Below are positions 19,494-27,759 of a DNA stretch of 64,000 nucleotides, one piece after another (position 1 is the stretch's first letter; each line of letters starts with the position of its first letter). The DNA is from Gammaproteobacteria bacterium (GTDB lineage Bacteria; Pseudomonadota; Gammaproteobacteria; Burkholderiales; Rhodocyclaceae), in contig JAHJVE010000020.1 of the NCBI GenBank assembly GCA_018828385.1, positions 248,001 through 312,000 on the forward strand. The letters run 5' to 3'. The notes beneath the pieces are model-generated. The model made no database searches, had not been told where the DNA came from, and was given only the letters and a program-made list of their open reading frames with translations. The position numbers and the translations under genes were made by a program.

Positions 19494-21593
19494 CTACGGC
19501 GAATCAATCGCAACTATGGCCGGGGAGGCGGCTCCGACAAACGCCATGAACGCATCGGCAGGCAAGGGTTTGGCATACAGATAGCCTTGTCCGAAATGGC
19601 AGTTGCACTCAGCCAGCAAGGCCGCCTGTTGCTCGGTTTCGACGCCTTCGGCAATGACCCGTATCCCCAAATGCCGGGCCATGAGTACGACAGATTCCAC
19701 GATCACCCGGTCGCTTGGATCACTGGCAATGTCGATCACGAAGGAGCGGTCTATCTTCAGGTAGTCGACGGCGAATTTTTTCAGATAGGAAAGCGACGAA
19801 AAGCCCGTGCCAAAATCGTCGAGGGCGATGGTTATGCCGGCTTCGCGCAACTGATCGATCTGCTTGATGACGGAAGGCTTGTCATGCAGCAACAAGCCCT
19901 CGGTGATTTCCACCGACAGCATGCGCCCGACGTCTCCGCCGCGCTCATCGAGAATGGCCAGCCAGCTTTCCAGTCCCCGGGGGTCGAGAAACTCGCGCGG
20001 CGAACGATTGACGCTGACGCGGCGGAGGATGTTGCCTCCCTGTTGCCGATTCCACGCCTCGGCGAGCGCAATTGCCTGACTGAACATCCGCGAACCGATG
20101 GCACAGATCAAACCGGTTTCTTCCGCCAAAGGAATGAACTCCGCTGGCGGGATCAAGCCGCGTTCGGGATGGCGCCAGCGCACGAGAGCCTCCGCCTTGA
20201 CGACAGCACCGGTCGCCAGGCAGACGATGGGTTGGTAGTGCACCTCAAATTGATCGAGCTCCAGGGCGAGCCGCAGTTCATGTACCGTTCTGCCTTGCCG
20301 GGTGTCTGCACGCTGAAGCCCGCTGCCGGTCAGCAGGTATTGGTTGCGCCCGGTTCGTTTGGCGCTGTACATCGACTCGTCAGCCCGCCGCAGCAAGGTG
20401 TCCGCATCGTCACCGTCATCCGGATAGACGGCGACGCCTATCGAGGCCGACAGGCTGAAACGATAGCCCGCGACTTCCAGCGGTTCGGCGATGACCTGCA
20501 ACAGGCGCCGCGCCGAAGCCTCGGATTCGGCAACCGAGGAGAGGCCGGGCAAGAGCACAACGAATTCGTCGCCGCCGAGACGGGCCACGGTATCGCTGGC
20601 GCGCAGGCTACGCTGAATACGTTGCCCGATCTCGACCAGCACCCTGTCCCCTGTCTGGTGGCCGAAGTTGTCATTGACCGGCTTGAAGCCGTCGATATCG
20701 ATGAACAGCAGGGCCAGGCCCTGCTCGTTGCGCTGCGCCTGGGCGATGCCCTGATACAGGCGGTCGGTTAGCAAAACCCGATTGGGCAGACCGGTCAGGG
20801 TGTCGTGATGGGCGATGTAATCAAGTTCGATTTCATGCCGCTTCAAATCGCTGACGTCAGAAAAAATACCGATGAAACGCGTCAACTGATCGTGGGAGTC
20901 CGCCACCCCCACCAGGGACATGCGCAAGGTTGCCATTGCGCCTTGGCGTCGGCGAATCTCGATTTCCCCGACCCAACTGCCGGTCTCCTGCAGCGTTTTA
21001 CGCATGGTGGGCAACAGGTCGGCGGCATTGAGTCCTCTGTCGAAAAACGTGTAGCCAAGGCCAAGTACCTCGCTGGCCTCATAACCGGTGATACGGGAAA
21101 AAGCCGGATTGGTCTTGCAAATATGCCCCAGCTCATCGACGATGATGATGCCTTCATTGGCCGAATGAAACACGCTGGCGGCCAGGCGCAAGTCGTTTTC
21201 CACCTGATTTCGCTCGGTCATATTGTGTCCGAGCAGCAGAACACCCATAACCCGGCCCGCTTCATCGCGTTCGGGAACGAAATGAAACAGGGAGTAAGTA
21301 ACATCGCCAGTGGCGTTCGGGGCTGGCAACTCCTGTCGAATTTCCCGACCGCTGCGGGCAACGGTCAGCACGGTCTCCTGAAGTTGTGCATAGCGGCCAT
21401 CCGGCCACACCTCCTGCGGCCTTCGTCCGATTACGTCGGCCAAGCGCAGGCCGACAAACGCCTCCAGCCCCGGATTGAAATAAACGATGCGGGCGTCCGT
21501 CGTGTAGCGGGCAATGCCGTTGGACAACACGCCGGCCAGGGCATGATAAGCATGACTATTGGCCAAGGTGTCGTCATCCCCAACGCGGCGCAC
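19494..21593 (-). CDS. PAS-PAS-GGDEF-EAL signalling protein
   Basis: Cyclic di-GMP turnover protein (699 aa). Two PAS domains cover about residues 15-130 and 135-255, then the GGDEF domain (about 260-420) with an intact LGGDEFVVLL, and the EAL domain (about 435-690) with intact KAEALVRW, DDFGTG and KIDRSF. Both catalytic motifs look usable, so it could make and degrade cyclic di-GMP. No transmembrane segment is evident, so it is probably cytosolic. The GTG start lies one base after the esterase stop, so the two are coupled and probably share the LysR-type operator at 22597. Confidence 0.92.
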   Translation of the reverse strand: MRRVGDDDTLANSHAYHALAGVLSNGIARYTTDARIVYFNPGLEAFVGLRLADVIGRRPQEVWPDGRYAQLQETVLTVARSGREIRQELPAPNATGDVTYSLFHFVPERDEAGRVMGVLLLGHNMTERNQVENDLRLAASVFHSANEGIIIVDELGHICKTNPAFSRITGYEASEVLGLGYTFFDRGLNAADLLPTMRKTLQETGSWVGEIEIRRRQGAMATLRMSLVGVADSHDQLTRFIGIFSDVSDLKRHEIELDYIAHHDTLTGLPNRVLLTDRLYQGIAQAQRNEQGLALLFIDIDGFKPVNDNFGHQTGDRVLVEIGQRIQRSLRASDTVARLGGDEFVVLLPGLSSVAESEASARRLLQVIAEPLEVAGYRFSLSASIGVAVYPDDGDDADTLLRRADESMYSAKRTGRNQYLLTGSGLQRADTRQGRTVHELRLALELDQFEVHYQPIVCLATGAVVKAEALVRWRHPERGLIPPAEFIPLAEETGLICAIGSRMFSQAIALAEAWNRQQGGNILRRVSVNRSPREFLDPRGLESWLAILDERGGDVGRMLSVEITEGLLLHDKPSVIKQIDQLREAGITIALDDFGTGFSSLSYLKKFAVDYLKIDRSFVIDIASDPSDRVIVESVVLMARHLGIRVIAEGVETEQQAALLAECNCHFGQGYLYAKPLPADAFMAFVGAASPAIVAIDSP

Positions 21594-21594
21594 C

Positions 21595-22512
21595 TTACTC
21601 TCCGTTTTTCACCACAGAGATCGAGAAAGCCTCCCGCAAACTCTCTTCCATCAAGCGCCATGCGGCATCGGCCGGTTCTTTCGGGCCGGTATGCGTGAAG
21701 TAATGATCGACGCCGGGGAACACTTCATGACGCACAGTCACGCCGGCCTCGATCAATATGGCGGCGTAGGCATCGCCCTCGTCGCGCAGCAGATCGTTCT
21801 CGGCCGTGATGACCAGCGCCGGCGGCTGGCCGCGCAGGCTGTCAATGCTGGCAAACAGCGGCGAAACTTGCGGCAAGCTGGCTTGTGCCGCTTGCGGCAG
21901 GTAACAGGCATTGAACAATCCGGCCAGGCCGGGATTGATCAACGGCTTGGCAATGCGCGATTTCTTGGCGAGAGGATCGCTGTGCGCATCGGTAAAGGGA
22001 TAGTCGAGAATTTGCAGACACACCTGCGGCCCGCCATTTTCCTTGGCTTGGGCCACCACTCCGGCCGTCAGATTGCCGCCGGCACTATGCCCGCCGACGG
22101 CAATGCGCTCGGCATCGATGCCCAGGGCCGCAGCGTTCTGCACCAACCAGACCAGCGCCTCGTAACATTGATGATAGGCGATGGGAAACTGATGTTCCGG
22201 CGCCCGCCAGTAGTCGACATTGACGACCAGGCAACCGGCATTCTCGGCGATGCGCCGACAGAAAACCGCATCGTGATCGGGCTTGCCGAAGATGAAGCCG
22301 CCGCCGTGAATGTGCAGGAACAGCGGCAATTTTTCACCGCGCTCGCGGGGCCAATGGAACAAGGCGCGCACCGGGCCGTGGGCGGTGGGAATCACCCGCT
22401 CTTCGTCTCTGCCGGCGGAGAAAGGATCGATGGAATAACCGATCTTGGTCAGCACGAAATGATCGAAGAAAAAGCGAAGTGCCTTGGCGAATAAACCTTG
22501 TCCAACTTTCAT
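21595..22512 (-). CDS. Alpha/beta hydrolase, hormone-sensitive-lipase-type esterase
   Basis: Esterase of 305 aa. HIHGGGFIFG near residue 75 is the oxyanion-hole motif, GGHSAGGN carries the nucleophilic Ser, and the Asp in ENDLLRDEG and the His in GVDHYF complete the triad. The start at 22512 gives a normal family N-terminus. It is divergent from the LysR gene, with the shared dyad between, so it is probably induced with the aromatic genes. An aromatic ester or lactone as substrate is plausible but unproven. Confidence 0.85.
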   Translation of the reverse strand: MKVGQGLFAKALRFFFDHFVLTKIGYSIDPFSAGRDEERVIPTAHGPVRALFHWPRERGEKLPLFLHIHGGGFIFGKPDHDAVFCRRIAENAGCLVVNVDYWRAPEHQFPIAYHQCYEALVWLVQNAAALGIDAERIAVGGHSAGGNLTAGVVAQAKENGGPQVCLQILDYPFTDAHSDPLAKKSRIAKPLINPGLAGLFNACYLPQAAQASLPQVSPLFASIDSLRGQPPALVITAENDLLRDEGDAYAAILIEAGVTVRHEVFPGVDHYFTHTGPKEPADAAWRLMEESLREAFSISVVKNGE

Positions 22513-22596
22513 GATCAATCTCCGGGGAATTTGCTGATGCCGGTCAGCCGGCTGATTTTTGCCTGCATCCCTCCCCGCCAAAAGGGAAGCGCGCTA

Positions 22597-22622
22597 CTAT
22601 CAGCTATACAGTTTTGTTATGG
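22597..22622. promoter_or_regulatory. Predicted LysR operator 4, on the LysR gene start
   Basis: CTATCAGCTAT then TGTTATGG, almost identical to operator 3. It covers the LysR gene's own ATG and lies about 85 bases upstream of the divergent esterase gene, as expected for an autorepressing LysR activator. Confidence 0.72.
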
Positions 22623-23572
22623 GGCTGCATAAATTGGATCTGAAACAGCTTGAATACTTCGTCCATGTCGCCGAATTGGGCAGTTTCACCCGCGCCTCGA
22701 TCACGCTCGACATTGCCCAGCCGGCGCTGAGCCGCCAGGTCCGCCTGCTCGAAGTCGAGTTCGGCCAGAACCTGCTGCTGCGCAACGGCCGCGGCGTCAC
22801 CACCACCGATGCCGGCAAGCTGCTGCTCGAATACGGCCGCGGCATCCTCCATCAGGTCGAACGCATGCGCGAGGAACTCGGCCGGGCGCGCGGCGCCCTG
22901 GTCGGTCAGGTTGCCCTCGGCCTGCCGCCCAGCCTGCTGAAGATCCTGGCGGCGCCGATCTTCCGCGCTTTCAAGGCCAGTTTCCCGGCCGCCACGCTGG
23001 CCATCCGCGAGGGCCTGACCGCCGGCATGCAGGAATCGCTGGTTTCCGGCCGGCTCGACGTCGCCCTGCTGTACAACGCCACGCCGTCGCCCGATATCGA
23101 TTTGCAGCCGCTGCTCGAAGAAGAATTGTTCCTGGTCTCGCCGATCCATGGCGAGGCGCATGCCGCTTCGCTGCCCGAAGCCGTCGCCGTGCGCGATTTG
23201 CCGACCTTTCCGCTGATCGTACCGAGTCGCCCGAACGCCATCCGCATGCTCATCGAAAACGAACTGGCCAATCTCGGCCTGCGCCCGACCATCGCCTTCG
23301 AAGTCGATGGCGTCGGCGCCATCCTCGATCTGGTTGGCGAAGGCTTCGGCCACGCCATCCTGTCGCGCAATGCGGTAACCAACCTGGGCAGCGGCCAATC
23401 CTTGCAAGTCCGCCCCATCGTTGCCCCTGCCCTGCATGCCAAGCTGTCGCTGGCGGTCAATTCGCATCGGCAGATTACCGCGACGCAGCAGGCGCTGATT
23501 GAATTGGTACGGACCGTCGTTGCCGGGCAGTTGGTTACGGTAGCCGACCACCCGACGCCAGCGCCGCGTTAA
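22619..23572 (+). CDS. LysR-family regulator, likely controller of the protocatechuate regulon
   Basis: LysR regulator of 317 aa. The N-terminal helix-turn-helix has LKQLEYFVHVAELGSFTRAS and the dimer helix follows; residues 90-300 form the ligand-binding domain. I start at MGLHKLDLKQL (22619), because the longer frame to 22559 adds a non-family tail. The dyad on its start codon also occurs upstream of ligJ, the TRAP operon, ligU-pobA and the second binding protein. It is therefore the best candidate for the factor that binds all five sites. Its stop overlaps the convergent ferredoxin reductase stop by two bases. Confidence 0.9.
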   Translation: MGLHKLDLKQLEYFVHVAELGSFTRASITLDIAQPALSRQVRLLEVEFGQNLLLRNGRGVTTTDAGKLLLEYGRGILHQVERMREELGRARGALVGQVALGLPPSLLKILAAPIFRAFKASFPAATLAIREGLTAGMQESLVSGRLDVALLYNATPSPDIDLQPLLEEELFLVSPIHGEAHAASLPEAVAVRDLPTFPLIVPSRPNAIRMLIENELANLGLRPTIAFEVDGVGAILDLVGEGFGHAILSRNAVTNLGSGQSLQVRPIVAPALHAKLSLAVNSHRQITATQQALIELVRTVVAGQLVTVADHPTPAPR

Positions 23573-24783
23573 GCCAGCAGGATGTTGAGCAAAAACGCGT
23601 CATCCGCCGCCTGCTCCGGCGTCGGCGACAGCCCACGATCAAGCAGCTTGCGTCCGGCCATGTGGTCTTGCGGGCGGTTGACGCTGTCGATGCCGATCAG
23701 CTTGCCGGCCCGGAAATAGAAGGCGGAGAACTTGCCGTCGTCCGGATTGCCGCGAATGACCATCTGGTCGTGGCCGGCGCTGGTGCCGACCATTTGCAGC
23801 TTGGCGTCGTACTGGTCGGACCAGAACCAGGGCGTGGCGACGAAGGGTTTTTCCTTGCCGAGGATGGCGGCGGCGACGGCCTTGCCTTGTTCGACGGCGT
23901 TCTGGACCGATTCGAGGCGGCGCAGGCTGCCGTCGGCCAGGCTGGTTGCAGTGCAGTCGCCGGCGGCGAAGATGGCGGGGTCGGCGGTGCGTCCGCAATT
24001 GTCTACGATGATGCCGCGGTCGACGGGCAGGCCGGCATCGGCGGCCAGTTGGTCGTTGGCGATGACGCCGACGCCGAGGACGACGAGGTCGGATTTCAGT
24101 TTTGGCCCGTTTTTCCGGTTGACCGTAGCAATCCGCCCGTTCTCGCCGGCAAAGGCCGAAAGTTCCGCTTTCAGGACGATGTCGACGCCATGGCGGGCGT
24201 GCAACTGCGCGTACCACTCGGAAATGAACGGCGAGACAGCGCGCGCCATGAGCCGTTCGCCGGCTTCGAGCACGGTTACCGTCTTGCCTTTCTTGCGGGC
24301 GACAGCGGCGAATTCGAGGCCGATGAAGCCGCCGCCGATGACCGTGACGTTCTCCGCCGTTTCAAGGGCGGCACCGATTTGCCGGCAATCGTCAAAGCCG
24401 CGCAGGCCGAAGACGCCGGCCAGGTCGGCGCCCGGCAGGGTGCGGGCGCGGGCGCCGGTGGCCAGCACCAGGCGGTGGTAGGGCAGGCTGCTGCCGTGGC
24501 TGAAATGCAGTTCGCGACCGGTGCGGTCGATGTGATCGACGCTGATGCCGGTGCGCAGGCTGATGTTCTTGCGAGCCAGGGCTTCCGGGCTGCGCATGGT
24601 GAGCTGTTCGGCCGTTGCCTCGCCGAGCAGGTAGGCCTTGGACAGCGGCGGCCGGTGATAGGGGGCGTGCGGCTCGTCGCCGAGCAGGATGATGTCGCCT
24701 TCCCAGCCCTCGCTGCGCAGCGATTCGGCTACCTGGAGGCCGGCCTGGCCGGCGCCGACAATGACGATGGGACGGGTTGGCAT
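23569..24783 (-). CDS. NAD(P)H:ferredoxin reductase of a P450 system
   Basis: FAD enzyme (404 aa) of the putidaredoxin-reductase/rubredoxin-reductase class that passes electrons to the adjacent ferredoxin. GAGQAGLQVAESLR near residue 9 binds FAD, GGGFIGLEFA near 149 binds NAD(P)H and FAAGDCTAT near 280 is the second FAD motif. I start at MPTRPIVIVG; earlier in-frame codons overlap the ferredoxin gene. A copy of the dispersed repeat lies inside the gene and encodes TVNRKNGPK near residues 218-228. The gene is 8 bases downstream of the ferredoxin gene. Confidence 0.92.
   Translation of the reverse strand: MPTRPIVIVGAGQAGLQVAESLRSEGWEGDIILLGDEPHAPYHRPPLSKAYLLGEATAEQLTMRSPEALARKNISLRTGISVDHIDRTGRELHFSHGSSLPYHRLVLATGARARTLPGADLAGVFGLRGFDDCRQIGAALETAENVTVIGGGFIGLEFAAVARKKGKTVTVLEAGERLMARAVSPFISEWYAQLHARHGVDIVLKAELSAFAGENGRIATVNRKNGPKLKSDLVVLGVGVIANDQLAADAGLPVDRGIIVDNCGRTADPAIFAAGDCTATSLADGSLRRLESVQNAVEQGKAVAAAILGKEKPFVATPWFWSDQYDAKLQMVGTSAGHDQMVIRGNPDDGKFSAFYFRAGKLIGIDSVNRPQDHMAGRKLLDRGLSPTPEQAADDAFLLNILLA
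24093..24131 (+). repeat. Dispersed repeat, copy 3 (inside the ferredoxin reductase gene)
   Basis: ATTTCAGTTTTGGCCC, then TTTTTCCGGTTGACCGTAGC: a near-complete copy, antisense to the gene. It is read in frame as part of a surface-like loop before the DLVVLGVGV strand. Confidence 0.88.
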
Positions 24784-24791
24784 GGCCGGGA

Positions 24792-25112
24792 TCAGACCTG
24801 GGTGGCCGGCAGGCGGACGACGATGCCGTCCAGGGCGTCGCTCATCTTGATCTGGCAGGCCAGGCGGCTGTTCGAGCGGCGTTCGGCGGCGACGTTGTCG
24901 AGCATGGCCAGCTCGTTTTCGGCCGGGGCCGGCAGCAATTCTTCGTGGCTTTCGACGTAGCAGTGGCAGGTGGCGCAGGCGCAGGAGCCGCTGCATTCGG
25001 CTTCCATGCCGTCTACGCCGTTGCTGGTGGCGGCCTGCATGAGGCTCCAGCCGTCGGCGACGTCGACGTCAACGGCGTTGCCGGCGGGTTCGATAAAGGT
25101 GACTTTGGACAT
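24792..25112 (-). CDS. [2Fe-2S] ferredoxin (adrenodoxin/putidaredoxin type)
   Basis: Electron carrier of 106 aa. Cys40, Cys46, Cys49 and Cys86 (pattern C-x5-C-x2-C-x36-C) match the vertebrate-type cluster ligands; Cys44 and Cys51 are extra. It sits between its reductase and the P450 gene in one minus-strand unit, so it is the likely redox partner of the P450. Confidence 0.93.
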   Translation of the reverse strand: MSKVTFIEPAGNAVDVDVADGWSLMQAATSNGVDGMEAECSGSCACATCHCYVESHEELLPAPAENELAMLDNVAAERRSNSRLACQIKMSDALDGIVVRLPATQV

Positions 25113-25181
25113 TGTTTTCTCCGTGGGGAATGACTTAAACCCGCCGCCGGGCAGGCCGGCAGCGGGTTGGTGCGGGGCGAC

Positions 25182-26345
25182 TCAGGGCCGGGCGAGAACC
25201 AGGCGCAGCGGGCTGCGGAAGGTGGACGACGGCATCCAGGGCAGATCGGCCTCAACGCGACGGAACTCCGGGATCGCCTTGAAGAATTCCTCGAAGGCGA
25301 TCTTGATCGCGATGCGGGCGATGGCGCTGCCCAGACAGGCATGGACGCCGCCGCCGAAACCGAGATGGCCCTTCGGCTTGCGTGTGATGTCGTAGACGTC
25401 CGGATTGGCGAACTGCCGTTCGTCGCGGTTGCCCGAGCCGTAGGCCAGGCAGACGAAATCGCCGGCCTTCATGGTCTGCCCGTGCAGCGTGACATCCTTT
25501 TGCAGACGACGCCGGAAGCGTTGCGCCGAGGTGTTGAAACGCAGCGACTCCTCGACTGCATCGGCAATCAGCTCCGGATTGGCGGCCAACTGGCGGCGTG
25601 CCTCAGGGAAATCCGCCATGTTCAGCGCGAACATCGACATGAAACCGCCCAGCGACTCGATGCCGGCCATGATCAGGGTCGTCGTCGTGAGCAGGACTTC
25701 CATCTCGTCGAGCTTGTCGCCGTCGATTTCGGCCATCGAGAAATGCGAAATCAGGTCGTTCTGCGGATTCTTGCGGCGTTCGGCAATGACCCCGGCGGCG
25801 TACTCGCGCATCCAGTTGTAGGCGTCGATATGCTCCGGCCCCTTGGCGCGGGTCTTCGGGTCGGACTGCACCATGAGCACGGCCTTGTCGCGCACCGTCT
25901 GCTCGTCGCCGAGCGGCAGGCCGAGGGCAGCAAAGAGCACGCGGACGGTGAACTTGGACGAGAAATCGCCGATGAAGTCGAACTCCTTGGCGTCCTTGAT
26001 CTCTGCCACAGCCTCACGAGCAATCGCCCGCATCGGCTCGGCCAGCGCTTCCAGATTGCGGCGCAGGAAGGCATGCTGAACGAGGGCGCGCAGACGGTCA
26101 TGGCGGGGTGGATCGCTGGTGCCGAGGGTCGAACCGGCGCGGTTGGGCAATTCGGTCATCAGGTTGCCGCTGGCCGACGAATAGGTCTGCCAGTCGTTGA
26201 GCGCGGTGACGATGTCGGTGTAACGCGACAGCACCCACATCTCGGCTTCCGGACTCCAGAAGCACGGATGCTCGTCGCGCAGCGTCTTGTAGAACGGGAA
26301 CGGGTCCGCGTCTACCGCCGGCGAATAAGGATCGAAACTGAACAT
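25182..26345 (-). CDS. Cytochrome P450 (three-component class I), possible aryl-ether or aromatic-acid hydroxylase
   Basis: P450 of 387 aa. The haem-binding loop FGGGVHACLG has its Cys at residue 337; the ExxR motif appears as EESLRF. The I-helix reads IMAGIESLGGF, so the usual acid-threonine pair is Glu-Ser. With ferredoxin and reductase it forms a complete electron chain. CYP199 and CYP255 (GcoA) enzymes demethylate methoxybenzoates or guaiacol, which would fit this locus, but I cannot assign the substrate from sequence alone. A divergent AraC-type gene probably regulates it. Confidence 0.88.
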   Translation of the reverse strand: MFSFDPYSPAVDADPFPFYKTLRDEHPCFWSPEAEMWVLSRYTDIVTALNDWQTYSSASGNLMTELPNRAGSTLGTSDPPRHDRLRALVQHAFLRRNLEALAEPMRAIAREAVAEIKDAKEFDFIGDFSSKFTVRVLFAALGLPLGDEQTVRDKAVLMVQSDPKTRAKGPEHIDAYNWMREYAAGVIAERRKNPQNDLISHFSMAEIDGDKLDEMEVLLTTTTLIMAGIESLGGFMSMFALNMADFPEARRQLAANPELIADAVEESLRFNTSAQRFRRRLQKDVTLHGQTMKAGDFVCLAYGSGNRDERQFANPDVYDITRKPKGHLGFGGGVHACLGSAIARIAIKIAFEEFFKAIPEFRRVEADLPWMPSSTFRSPLRLVLARP

Positions 26346-26520
26346 TTGGTCTCCTTGATTATTAAACCCGCTCGCGGCGGGATGGGAGAAGCATAGTGTT
26401 CAGGAGCCGCCGGCCGAATGCACAATGACGACGAAGACTTGCACTTTTCTGACAAACAAACGCAGAATATGCCCTGATTTAGCCCATAAACTTGCAAATA
26501 ATCACCAGGCCAAAACCCCG

Positions 26521-27396
26521 ATGAGCGTTCTCGTTCCGACCTTCTCGCTGTACGGCGAAGCGCAAACCGCCGTCAGCCGCGAATTCATCCACATCGAGGA
26601 AATCTCGGCGCGCAGTGCCGCCCGCAACTGGCAGATCGACACCCACACCCACGAAGGTCTGCTGCAAGTGCTGTTCGTGTTTTCCGGCACGGCGCGGGTA
26701 TGGCTCGACAGCCTCGAGCAGGATTACGAGCCGCCGCTCGCCGTCGTCATCCCGCCCGGCGTCATCCACGCCTTCAAGTTCATGCCGCAGACCGAAGGTT
26801 GCGTCCTGACCCTCGATTCCGCCGGGCTGGCCAGCCAGTCGGAGGATGCGACGCAAATGTTCGCCGTCCTGCGCGGTGCAGCCGAAGTCATCCACCTGAG
26901 CGGCGAAGATGGCCAGGCAGCGCGCCGCATCCGCGGCCTGCTCGACCAGATCGAAGCCGAATTCCACGCCCCCGGCGCCGCCAGCGTGCGCCTCCAGGTC
27001 TGGCTGGTGCGCGCCCTGCTGCTGCTCCTCGTCCGCGAACGCCTGCGCGCCGATGAAAGTGCGGAGGGCAAGGGCAACGCCCTGATGGAAAGATTCCGCC
27101 AGCTGGTCGAAGCGCATTACGCCGAACACTGGCCGGTCGAAACCTACGCCGCCGCGCTCAACCTCACCGAAAGCCGCCTCAACCGCCTGAGCCGCAAACT
27201 CAGCGGCCAGACCGCCTTCGCTCTGACCCAGGAACGCCTGCTGCTCGAAGCCCGGCGCAAACTGATTTACACCGCCACGCCGGTGTCGCAACTCGCCTAC
27301 GAACTCGGCTTCTCCGACCCGGCCTACTTCTGCCGCTTCTTCAAGAAACTGACGGGGCAGGCGCCGAGCGGCTTCCGGGCGGCGAGTGCGGGCTAG
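26521..27396 (+). CDS. AraC-family regulator
   Basis: AraC/XylS regulator (291 aa) with an N-terminal cupin (His in THTHEGLLQVLFVFSG; PPGVIHAFKF) and a C-terminal pair of helix-turn-helices (about 195-285; TESRLNRLSRKLSGQ and VSQLAYELGFSDPAYFCRFF). It resembles PobR-type activators, which respond to hydroxybenzoates. It is divergent from the P450 operon, so that operon is the obvious target. Regulating pobA 8 kb away is another possibility. I chose MSVLVPTF as start; an upstream in-frame ATG at 26425 lacks a clear ribosome site. Confidence 0.85.
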   Translation: MSVLVPTFSLYGEAQTAVSREFIHIEEISARSAARNWQIDTHTHEGLLQVLFVFSGTARVWLDSLEQDYEPPLAVVIPPGVIHAFKFMPQTEGCVLTLDSAGLASQSEDATQMFAVLRGAAEVIHLSGEDGQAARRIRGLLDQIEAEFHAPGAASVRLQVWLVRALLLLLVRERLRADESAEGKGNALMERFRQLVEAHYAEHWPVETYAAALNLTESRLNRLSRKLSGQTAFALTQERLLLEARRKLIYTATPVSQLAYELGFSDPAYFCRFFKKLTGQAPSGFRAASAG

Positions 27397-27410
27397 AAAG
27401 TCGCCAACCC

Positions 27411-27450
27411 AATTTCAATTTTGGCCAAAATTTCCGGTTGACCGTAGCAA
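27411..27450 (+). repeat. Dispersed repeat, copy 4 (left direct repeat of the R-M segment)
   Basis: This 40-bp copy is identical, base for base, to copy 5 at 31159-31198. It contains the palindrome TTTTGGCCAAAA and the conserved end CCGGTTGACCGTAGCAA, and lies 15 bases after the AraC gene stop. Confidence 0.95.
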
Positions 27451-27759
27451 CTGCGGAATCACGCTGGAAATGCTATGTCGTCGCCCAGGCTTGTTTTGAG
27501 AGGCAACGGTGTGCCCTTTGCTGTCGGTGGATTCGTCAAAGATTAAACGGCAGGCATTTGAGTTATGCAGTCACCCGGAACTAATGCGTGGCATAAACTC
27601 TGCCATAGCCTAGATTGGGCTAAATGCCAGCAGCAGTGGCGGCTCTGCGCTGTCTATTACTTAAGGAGGCCTAGCCAATAAGGCGAAGGTAGTGAATTAT
27701 CTCGCGTAGCCCTTTGGCACTCCTGCGCACGGATATAGCTGGGGATTAGAAAACCAATA
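27451..27759. other. Non-coding stretch upstream of the R-M gene
   Basis: About 310 bases with many stops in all frames. I see no RNA gene, terminator, transposase remnant or known operator. It is less GC-rich than the surrounding operons, matching the R-M gene, and was probably acquired with it. Its end carries the R-M promoter. Confidence 0.5.

Noticed and set aside
27600..27700. Possible rRNA fragment (GCCAGCAGCAGTGGC, GGATTAGAAAACC)
   Set aside because: The resemblance to 16S motifs is limited to a few short words, in the wrong spacing, with no conserved stems between them.
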